Positions 43,233 to 49,670 of a stretch of DNA of 64,000 nt are shown here, piece by piece; position 1 is the first letter of the stretch, and every line of letters starts with the position of its first letter. The notes beneath the pieces are model-generated. The model did no database searches, had not been told where the DNA came from, and saw only the letters and a list, made by a program, of their open reading frames with translations. The stretch is from an uncultured Ruminococcus sp. (GTDB lineage: Bacteria > Bacillota > Clostridia > Oscillospirales > Ruminococcaceae), in the NCBI GenBank assembly GCA_910576995.1, contig CAJTLC010000011.1, forward strand, positions 48,439 to 112,438, given 5' to 3'. The translations under genes were made by a program, and so were the position numbers.

Positions 43233-43391
43233 ATGGAAAATATTATTATTATAGCTATCGTCGCAGCGATCATAGCGGCTGCCGTTATATACGTTATCCG
43301 CGCCAAGAAAAAGGGAGCGCACTGTATCGGATGCCCATATTCGAAACAATGCGGCGGAAATTGTCAAAGTGATAAAAAGAAAAATGATTAA
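43233..43391 (+). CDS. FeoB-associated Cys-rich membrane protein
   Basis: 52 residues, MENIIIIAIVAAIIAAAVIY and then VIRAKKKGAHCIGCPYSKQC, ending GGNCQSDKKKND. One N-terminal membrane helix is followed by four clustered Cys (C31, C34, C40, C44). This is the small FeoB-associated family that follows feoB in many clostridia, perhaps handling iron at the inner face. It starts three bases after the feoB stop. Confidence 0.85.
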   Translation: MENIIIIAIVAAIIAAAVIYVIRAKKKGAHCIGCPYSKQCGGNCQSDKKKND

Positions 43392-43393
43392 GG

Positions 43394-43430
43394 CAACACC
43401 CTGTATCAATACGATGCAGGGTGTTGTTTT
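43394..43430 (+). terminator. Terminator of the feo operon
   Basis: Stem CAACACCCTG (43394-43403) / CAGGGTGTTG (43417-43426) followed by TTTTTC. It overlaps the small Cys-rich gene end by two bases' spacing. Confidence 0.88.
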
Positions 43431-43479
43431 TCATGGATTTCACAAATTTTGGAATATTCGCATATTATATAAAGAAGTA

Positions 43480-43510
43480 TAGAAACCTGTATACCGCACT
43501 ACAGGTTCTA
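43480..43510. repeat. Short palindrome next to element E
   Basis: A 31-bp inverted repeat TAGAAACCTGTA...TACAGGTTCTA whose right half equals the GGTTC-TA end seen in element D. It may be an extreme deletion remnant of the element family, or a simple hairpin. Confidence 0.4.
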
Positions 43511-43749
43511 AGAGTTTGTGTTCATAGGTTCAGCACACGTCAGCTCTGCATATAGCATTGTCAGCCAAATCAAAGATTTGGGACACTGCTTATTTTCGGC
43601 AAATTTGTATGCTGAACTTCGTCAAAAACACTTGATATATGACCGAAGGGAGCGCCCGTGGTGCGACAGTATTCCTGCATGTTTTTTCCTTGTCAGCATT
43701 CAAATTATGCTCGAAAAGACGTGTGCTGAACCTATGAACACAAGCTCTA
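43510..43749. repeat. Long palindromic element, copy E
   Basis: 240 bp upstream of the DUF11 gene. Ends GAGTTTGTGTTCATAGGTTC and inverse GAGCTTGTGTTCATAGGTTC continue as CAGCACACGTC on both sides. Inner segments TTTTCGGCAAATTT and TTATGCTCGAAAAGACGTGT are the same modules as in copies A, B and D, but in a longer arrangement. With the terminator it fills the 404-base gap 43392-43795. Confidence 0.7.
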
Positions 43750-43795
43750 AAAATCTTATACTTCATTATTTCTAATATGAAAGGAATGATCTTTC

Positions 43796-44728
43796 ATGGC
43801 AACGTTTTATAATAAAGCAACGCTTTCCTACAACGGAAACGTGACTGATTCAAATATAACCACAGGCGAAATAGTTGAGGTGCTTTCCGCTTCAAAAAAC
43901 GCAGTAAGGGACAGCTACGGCAGAAACGATATGGTAACCTATGTCGTTAACTTCGTTAACAGCGGAGATACAAATTTTACCGATCTCACCTTAACCGACG
44001 ATCTCGGAAGATACCGCAGCGAAATCGCCAACGCAGACGTAGTACCGCTGAATTATGTAAACGATTCTGTTAATTTCTACGTCAACGGCGTAAAGCAGGA
44101 AACTCCGACCGTTTCTTCAACATCGCCTCTTACTATCGAGGGACTGAACGTTCCTGCAAAGGGCAACGCTTCTGTTGTTTATAATGCCCGCACCAACGAT
44201 TTCGCTCCGCTTGGGGAAAACGCTGTTATAAACAACACGGTAAACATTACCGGAAACGGAATTCTCAATCCAGTTACGGCAGCTGCCGCGATCAGCCACG
44301 CTAATGACGCTGATCTCGATATCAGCAAATCGCTGAACCCGGCTGTAGTTCCCGAAAACGGCACGGTAACGTATACCTTCACAATTCTGAATAACGGTTC
44401 TGCTCCTGCGGAAGCTTCAGACAATGTTATATTCAGAGATGTTTTCAATCCCGTGCTTAATATTTCTTCCGTTACTTTTAACGGAACGCCCTGGACTCGC
44501 AATACCGAATACACCTACACCGACGACGGTACTTTCACTTCCACCAACGGCAGCATTACTGTTCCTGCTGCAACTTACACTCAAAATCCCGATACAGGTG
44601 CATGGGCGGTAAATCCCGGTGTAAGCACTCTTATTATCACAGGCAGTATCGCTCCGTCAGCTTCAACGCCTCCCACAATTCCTACTACTCCGACAACGCC
44701 GGAAACTCCCGTAACTCCTGCAAGATAA
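43796..44728 (+). CDS. DUF11-repeat protein without signal peptide
   Basis: 310 residues. Two DUF11-type Ig-like repeats: about 45-130 (MVTYVVNFVNSGDTNFTDLT) and about 175-275 (NGTVTYTFTILNNGSAPAEA), closing with a Thr/Pro tail (PTIPTTPTTPETPVTPAR). DUF11 modules occur in surface adhesins, yet this protein has no signal peptide, membrane helix or sorting motif. Its start ATG 43796 with AAAGGAATG is clear. Either it is exported by another route or it is cytoplasmic. A repeat element and a terminator flank it. Confidence 0.78.
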   Translation: MATFYNKATLSYNGNVTDSNITTGEIVEVLSASKNAVRDSYGRNDMVTYVVNFVNSGDTNFTDLTLTDDLGRYRSEIANADVVPLNYVNDSVNFYVNGVKQETPTVSSTSPLTIEGLNVPAKGNASVVYNARTNDFAPLGENAVINNTVNITGNGILNPVTAAAAISHANDADLDISKSLNPAVVPENGTVTYTFTILNNGSAPAEASDNVIFRDVFNPVLNISSVTFNGTPWTRNTEYTYTDDGTFTSTNGSITVPAATYTQNPDTGAWAVNPGVSTLIITGSIAPSASTPPTIPTTPTTPETPVTPAR

Positions 44729-44770
44729 GCAAATAACGCCTCCTATTAAAACGGAATCTCAATAAAAATA

Positions 44771-44802
44771 AACCCTCCGCAAGTTTACTCCTGCGGAGGG
44801 TT
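44771..44802. terminator. Bidirectional terminator between convergent genes
   Basis: Perfect 11-bp stem AACCCTCCGCA / TGCGGAGGGTT (44771-44781, 44792-44802) with TTACATTT on one side and TTTATTTTTATT on the other. It serves the DUF11 and LRR-dockerin genes. Confidence 0.8.
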
Positions 44803-44843
44803 ACATTTGTCCTCTTACATAGAATTAACCCATATATATTCTC

Positions 44844-46733
44844 TCATTGTGCAGAAAGAGAGTTGTTTTGAACGAGAAGTTTTCTCATTTCAATCATGTC
44901 GAATACGTCAAGCTTATCATCCTCGTATAAATCTGCCGCTTTCCAGTCGGCAAGTTCCGCGTCAGATTCAGATAAGAGCCATTTTTGGAGAAGGACGGCG
45001 TCGGAGATGTTGAATTCGCCGTCGGCGTTGAGGTCGCCTGTAATAGCTGATATAACTGGAACATCTCCAATAGAAACAAATTTTATGCCCCCTCTCATTT
45101 TCTGTATCAATTCTTCTAATGTTATAGTTGAAATAATATATTCATTACCTGAACGTATACTATATTTTAATGTTTGATTTCCATATCCATAGACTGTCAT
45201 ATTCCGACAATTCCAAAATGCCAAATCTTCAATTGATGTAACACTTGCAGGAATTGTAACAGACATATTATTTTTATTGGAGAAAGCTCCTCGAAGAATT
45301 TCAGTTGTTCCATCCTTTATTATACATTCCTTTTCATTTCCTTTCATATAATATGCAATTGTATCAATATAAATCATTCCATCTGGCTGTGCTTCATACC
45401 ACGGCGAACCTTTTTCAAATATTGAAAGTACGCTTATTTTTTCTTCTACTGGTATACCTTTTACCTCCTTCTTTATTTTGCTTTTATCAACACCCGGACC
45501 ATATACTGCATAGGCTTTGGAATCATCATCTTTCACATCTATAAAATAACAGACACCATCAACTTGAGTACAATCATATTCAGTAGCATAATCGGCACTA
45601 ATACTATATTCATCATATGTAATAGTCTCCCATTCTTCTTTAGTTCCCTCATAATATAACTTCAAATATATTGAACTTGCACTCAATCCCCGAATTTCAT
45701 TTACAGTTTTGGGAATATAAATCGCACCGCTATCAAAGCAGTAGTAAAGTTTTTTTACTGATTCCGGTATGCAAACTACAGAAATTGGACATCCAACAAA
45801 CGCATCAAATTCAATAGTTTCCAATCCATATTCCAAATTTACTTCCTGAAGTCTTTTACAGTTATAGAATGCATATTCTCCAATTCGTTTTACATTTCCT
45901 GGAATAACAACCTTTTTTAAATTTGGACAGTTTGCAAAAGTAGCATTGCCAATATCTTTTATTGTAGTGGGAAAAATAATTTCTTCTACTGTTTCACAAC
46001 TCTGAAAAACACCCGCTGCAATTCCATTCAAATCTTCTGGAATTTTGACAACAGGATTTGAACCTGTATAACCAATTAACCATCCTGCAAACATTTTTAA
46101 ATCAGAATCCTGCGTATTATAAAAAGCAGTATTCATAAATATATTTCCACCTAATGTCCTTATTGCGCTTGGTTCAGTTACTTTCTCTAAATTCACACAA
46201 TCTTTAAATGCGCAAGTATTAATTCCAACAACAGAATCAGGAATTGTAATGTTTCTTAACCCACTACATCCAGCAAATGCATATTGGTCAATTGCGATTA
46301 AATTTTGCCCCAAATTTACATTTTGCAAACCGCTGCACTCATTAAATGCATAATCTTCGATATATGTAACAGAATCAGGAATTGTGATGCTCTCTAATTT
46401 CACACATCCCTCAAAAGCATTTTCTCCAATTGTAGTAATTGTATTGGGCAGTGAAATAGACTGTAAATTGACATTGTCCTTAAATGCACTTGAAGTGATA
46501 GATTCAACGCTCATTCCATTTATCTCTTCTGGAATGATTGCATTAATAATCTCTTTATTACAGTCAGCAATCATTACCGAGGATCGTCCTGGAAGAGTCC
46601 AATACTTAATTCCATCCACTTCAATCAAATCCTCAACCTGTTCATCTGCAGAAACAACTAAGTTCGAGCATGATAGTCCTATTAAGCACATTATTCCTGT
46701 AGTTAATGCTACTAATATCTTATTTTTTTTCAT
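44844..46733 (-). CDS. Secreted BspA-type leucine-rich repeat protein with dockerin
   Basis: 629 residues from ATG 46733 (AAGGAG upstream). Signal peptide (about 1-29). A long array of BspA/LRR_5 repeats follows, of the form FxxCxxLxxITIPxSVxxI (GENAFEGCVKLESITIPDSV, EYAFYNCKRLQEVNLEYGLE). A type I dockerin closes it: GDLNADGEFNISDAVLLQKW and a second, weaker loop DLYEDDKLDVFDMIEMRKLL. The repeats are typical of host or particle binding. The dockerin would dock it to a cohesin scaffold. The gene is visibly more AT-rich than neighbours, consistent with recent transfer. Confidence 0.88.
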   Translation of the reverse strand: MKKNKILVALTTGIMCLIGLSCSNLVVSADEQVEDLIEVDGIKYWTLPGRSSVMIADCNKEIINAIIPEEINGMSVESITSSAFKDNVNLQSISLPNTITTIGENAFEGCVKLESITIPDSVTYIEDYAFNECSGLQNVNLGQNLIAIDQYAFAGCSGLRNITIPDSVVGINTCAFKDCVNLEKVTEPSAIRTLGGNIFMNTAFYNTQDSDLKMFAGWLIGYTGSNPVVKIPEDLNGIAAGVFQSCETVEEIIFPTTIKDIGNATFANCPNLKKVVIPGNVKRIGEYAFYNCKRLQEVNLEYGLETIEFDAFVGCPISVVCIPESVKKLYYCFDSGAIYIPKTVNEIRGLSASSIYLKLYYEGTKEEWETITYDEYSISADYATEYDCTQVDGVCYFIDVKDDDSKAYAVYGPGVDKSKIKKEVKGIPVEEKISVLSIFEKGSPWYEAQPDGMIYIDTIAYYMKGNEKECIIKDGTTEILRGAFSNKNNMSVTIPASVTSIEDLAFWNCRNMTVYGYGNQTLKYSIRSGNEYIISTITLEELIQKMRGGIKFVSIGDVPVISAITGDLNADGEFNISDAVLLQKWLLSESDAELADWKAADLYEDDKLDVFDMIEMRKLLVQNNSLSAQ

Positions 46734-46787
46734 AAAAACCAACTCCTTATACATTATAAAATACAACAAATGAAGTATTCTAAAATT

Positions 46788-46816
46788 ATTATACCATATT
46801 CATTGTAATAAGTCAA
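46788..46816 (-). promoter_or_regulatory. Promoter of the LRR-dockerin gene
   Basis: On the minus strand TTGACT, 17 bases, TATAAT. It shares an inverted sequence (ATTATACCA / TGGTATAAT) with the divergent promoter of the XRE gene, so the two may be jointly controlled. Confidence 0.72.
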
Positions 46817-46842
46817 TATTAAAACAACAATTGTGGTATAAT
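46813..46842 (+). promoter_or_regulatory. Divergent promoter of the XRE regulator gene
   Basis: TATAAT at 46837-46842, with a weak -35 (TCAATA, 18 bases upstream). It overlaps the -35 of the opposite promoter; binding by the XRE protein in this 50-base window could control both. Confidence 0.5.
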
Positions 46843-46878
46843 CTTGTTAAAGTTCAATAAATCGGAGTGTGTTTTATT

Positions 46879-47241
46879 ATGCAACATTATCAAAGAATAC
46901 GGGATTTAAGAGAGGACAAAGACCTCACTCAGGAGGCTTTATGCAAAAAGCTGTATATGCACAAAACAACATATACCAACTACGAACAGGGAAAACATAC
47001 TGTTCCGCTTGATTTCGCCGTCCTTATCGCCGATTTTTACGATGTCAGCATTGACTATATCGCCGGTCGAACGAATTTTCCGCAAGGAAAAAGCGCTCCT
47101 GTTTTAAATGCGGACGAAATAAGCATTATAGAAATGTTTTCGACGCTTACCGAGCGAAATAAGGGCAAGCTGGAACTGTTTTTGCAGCAGCTTTGCGAAC
47201 AGCAGAGAGATGAATTATGCCAATTAAAAGAAGCCAGATAA
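46879..47241 (+). CDS. XRE-family helix-turn-helix regulator
   Basis: 120 residues from ATG 46879. HTH_3 domain over residues 1-60 (QRIRDLREDKDLTQEALCKK and YMHKTTYTNYEQGKHTVPLD), followed by a variable C-terminal part (KSAPVLNADEISIIEMFSTL and ending QLKEAR). It resembles clostridial phage- or plasmid-type XRE repressors, but no phage genes adjoin. Its divergent, overlapping promoter with the LRR-dockerin gene suggests it may regulate that gene. Confidence 0.85.
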   Translation: MQHYQRIRDLREDKDLTQEALCKKLYMHKTTYTNYEQGKHTVPLDFAVLIADFYDVSIDYIAGRTNFPQGKSAPVLNADEISIIEMFSTLTERNKGKLELFLQQLCEQQRDELCQLKEAR

Positions 47242-47261
47242 AAATGCATATCATGAAATAA

Positions 47262-47290
47262 AAAAGCCGCACGATTTTTGTGCAGCTTTT
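47262..47290. terminator. Bidirectional terminator between XRE and ANTAR genes
   Basis: Stem AAAAGCCGCAC / GTGCAGCTTTT with one internal mismatch and a 7-base loop, flanked by T-rich runs on both strands. It overlaps the end of the ANTAR gene by two bases. Confidence 0.7.
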
Positions 47291-47858
47291 ATTTTTCATA
47301 CATATTAATAATGTGTATCGCAGCTTCACGCCGCGTACAGCGATTGTTCATGGCGTGTTTTTCAAGATAGCGATGCGCCTGCGGTTCTGTAAATTGCAGA
47401 TACTTCATAAGCGCAGATTTCGCGCGATTTATAAGACGTATATCATCTATACGACATAATACGTCTGTACTTTCCTTGACGTCAAAAAAATTTCCGCGCA
47501 TCATTTTTATATCGCTCAAACATTGGCTGAACGCCTCTCCGCTTATTGGTTTTGGAACGATTGCTATTCCGAGATCGGCAAATCCACTTTCAAGCTCAGC
47601 TGCAATATCAGTCGGACAGATCATAATGACAGCCGCATTTGATTCTTCCGCGGCGATTTCGGCAAGATCGTTTCCGAATTCGTCGGTCAGCGGAGCATTT
47701 ATGATAACAAGATCGGCTGCCAAGCCGTTTTTGATCATTCTTCTCATCTCGCTGCCGCTGCTGACAACATTCGTACGGCTGAGACCCTCGCTTTGAAGCA
47801 ACTGTTCGATTGCTGCCGCAGTTTCCGATGGCGGCGTTACAATAATAATTTTTTCCAT
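47289..47858 (-). CDS. ANTAR-domain response regulator
   Basis: 189 residues. A degenerate receiver-like domain (1-120: MEKIIIVTPPSETAAAIEQL; no clear phospho-acceptor Asp triad) and an ANTAR RNA-binding domain (about 130-189) with INRAKSALMKYLQFTEPQAH and NNRCTRREAAIHIINMYE. ANTAR proteins bind dual-hairpin leaders and prevent termination. It lies 12 bases after glutamine synthetase, a common clostridial pair for nitrogen control. No dual-hairpin target is evident upstream of glnA except the palindromic element D. Confidence 0.88.
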   Translation of the reverse strand: MEKIIIVTPPSETAAAIEQLLQSEGLSRTNVVSSGSEMRRMIKNGLAADLVIINAPLTDEFGNDLAEIAAEESNAAVIMICPTDIAAELESGFADLGIAIVPKPISGEAFSQCLSDIKMMRGNFFDVKESTDVLCRIDDIRLINRAKSALMKYLQFTEPQAHRYLEKHAMNNRCTRREAAIHIINMYEK

Positions 47859-47870
47859 CTGTTATGCACC

Positions 47871-49163
47871 TCAGATGTATCGGAAATAATTTTTTTCCTC
47901 AAAATCGTCTTTATCCTTTGCAAGGCGATATTCCTGAATCTGACGTTCAAGATTTGCCAGAATGCTGCTGCTGACTTCCTCGGGAAGTGTTCTCCTGATA
48001 AAATCGCTTTCATGCGCAGCCGCCGCAGCTTCTTCAAGCGAAAGCGGAAGAGGTTCAAAAGCCGTATATGAATCGCCTTTCATCGTGCTGTCCATAAGCG
48101 AACAGTCGCCGGAACGTATGCCCTCGATACCTGCCGCAAGAATAAGCTTGAAAGCTACATAAGGATTGCAGGCGGCGTCGGCTGAACGAAGCTCGATATG
48201 CGGAGAAACGCCTGCCGCATGAGGAATCCTTATAAGCTGAGCGCGATTTTCGAATGACCAGTTGACATATTTCGGGGCGTAACCCATTCCAAGCCGCTTG
48301 TAAGAATTCGTAGTTGTATTGAGAAATGCGGTGATCTCGCGAATCCTGCTGAGAACTCCCGAAACAAAGCATTTCCCCTCATGCGACATAGTTTCCGCGT
48401 CGCCGCCAAAGATATATTCGCCGTTTTTTTTCAGACTAAGCGAAATACTAAGCGCGCTGCCATGCTCGTTCTGGAGCGGCTTGGGCATAAACGAAGCGAA
48501 AAGTCCGCATTGGGCGGCTATAGATTTTACCACCGTTTTATAATGCACCATAGCGTCGGCGGCAGTTACAGGCTCATTTTCGCGAAATTCTATCTCATTC
48601 TGACCCGGTCCGTGCTTGTGGCAGGAGCTTTTCGGTCCGAGTCCCATCTCCTCAAGTGAAAGACAAATTTCACGTCGCGCGTTTTCGCATTTATCAAGCG
48701 GCGCAACATCGAGAAATCCGCCATGATCATGGGGAATCTTCGTAGGTTCGCCCTTTTCGTTGAGTTCAAAAAGATAAAACTCGCATCGCGTACCCATTTC
48801 GCAGGAATAACCGTTAAGACGCAGATCGTTGATATAATTAACAAGATCAGTACGCATATCGCCTGCAAAATTATTCCCAAACGAATCTTTCAAACTGCAA
48901 AAAAATCTTACCACTCTGCCGGATTTCGGTCGCCATGGAAGCACAGAAAGCGTGGATATATCGGGAACGAGCAGCAGATCGGAAAATCCCTTTCCCAGCG
49001 ACGAAGCGTCGAACGGAATTCCGTAGCTGAAAGCGTGCTGAAGCTCGTTCGGCATAATCGCTATATTTTTCAAATTTCCGAGAATATCGCAAAATGTCAA
49101 TCTTATAAACTTAACATCGTTTTCTTCTACAAATTTAAGTATTTCTTTGGGCGTATCGTTCAT
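47871..49163 (-). CDS. glnA: Glutamine synthetase, type I
   Basis: 430 residues, beta-grasp domain then catalytic domain. Family segments: VKFIRLTFCDILGNLKNIAI, CEFYLFELNEKGEPTKIPHD, KHGPGQNEIEFRENEPVTAA (metal/ATP), SFMPKPLQNEHGSALSISLS, and AGVSPHIELRSADAACNPYV. It makes glutamine from glutamate, NH3 and ATP. ATG 49163 has CGGAGG. The element D palindrome ends 16 bases upstream of this ATG, so it is inside or just before the 5' leader. Confidence 0.93.
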   Translation of the reverse strand: MNDTPKEILKFVEENDVKFIRLTFCDILGNLKNIAIMPNELQHAFSYGIPFDASSLGKGFSDLLLVPDISTLSVLPWRPKSGRVVRFFCSLKDSFGNNFAGDMRTDLVNYINDLRLNGYSCEMGTRCEFYLFELNEKGEPTKIPHDHGGFLDVAPLDKCENARREICLSLEEMGLGPKSSCHKHGPGQNEIEFRENEPVTAADAMVHYKTVVKSIAAQCGLFASFMPKPLQNEHGSALSISLSLKKNGEYIFGGDAETMSHEGKCFVSGVLSRIREITAFLNTTTNSYKRLGMGYAPKYVNWSFENRAQLIRIPHAAGVSPHIELRSADAACNPYVAFKLILAAGIEGIRSGDCSLMDSTMKGDSYTAFEPLPLSLEEAAAAAHESDFIRRTLPEEVSSSILANLERQIQEYRLAKDKDDFEEKNYFRYI

Positions 49164-49178
49164 AAAAACCTCCGAAAT

Positions 49179-49343
49179 AAGAACCTGTCCACATAGAAAT
49201 TATGTGCGGATTTTCGAGCATAATTTTGTCGAGTGCAAGGAAAAAAGCCGCAGGAATGCTGACGCATTTCAAGGTTTTCTGACGTAGCAATCGACAAAAT
49301 TTGCCGAAAAGACGTGCGGAATTTCCTATGTGGACAGGTTCTA
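49179..49343. repeat. Palindromic element, copy D, upstream of glnA
   Basis: 165 bp of the A/B family. Ends GAACCTGTCCACATAG and CTATGTGGACAGGTTC are exact inverses. Inner arms ATTTTGTCGA / TCGACAAAAT pair exactly but differ from A and B at the paired positions. Shared modules TGCGGATTTTCGAGCATAA and TTTGCCGAAAAGACGTGCG are kept. It sits between the glnA ribosome binding site and any upstream promoter. Confidence 0.82.
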
Positions 49344-49423
49344 AATGTGTTGTAATAATTATAACACATTTATTCAGAAATGTAAACACACAAATTAATT
49401 TTTACTTGTGCTGGATTATGCAA

Positions 49424-49523
49424 GGGGACGCTGTCCCCCTGCACCCCCTGCAAAAGGGTGCTTCACCCTTTTGAAACCCAATTTTCGTATTTTTACATCC
49501 CATAAAGGGATGTAAAAATACGA
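49424..49523. repeat. Triple-hairpin repeat element (GGGGACGCTGTCCCC type)
   Basis: Three hairpins in a row: GGGGAC-GCT-GTCCCC (49424-49438), CAAAAGGGT-GCTTC-ACCCTTTTG, and a perfect 17-bp stem (arms 49485-49501 and 49507-49523) with loop ATAAA. It is unlike the TA-flanked family and resembles extragenic repeats seen in other clostridial genomes. With element D and the yfhO promoter it accounts for the 507-base gap 49164-49670. Confidence 0.7.
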
Positions 49524-49614
49524 GGTTGATTTCAACAGCGTAACATTTTTGCAGGAAATACAAGAAAACAAGATTCTCTTACATATTACGGCATAGTAAA
49601 AATTAATTTATGTG

Positions 49615-49643
49615 TTGCATATTCCCCGAATATATGTTATAAT
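49615..49643 (+). promoter_or_regulatory. Promoter of the yfhO-like gene
   Basis: TTGCAT (49615-49620), 17 bases, TATAAT (49638-49643), 28 bases before the ATG. Confidence 0.72.
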
Positions 49644-49670
49644 TATTTCAGCAAATTGGAGGACTTTATT

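Noticed and set aside
43518..43775. 85-residue plus-strand ORF upstream of the DUF11 gene
   Set aside because: It lies entirely inside palindromic element E and has no family match.
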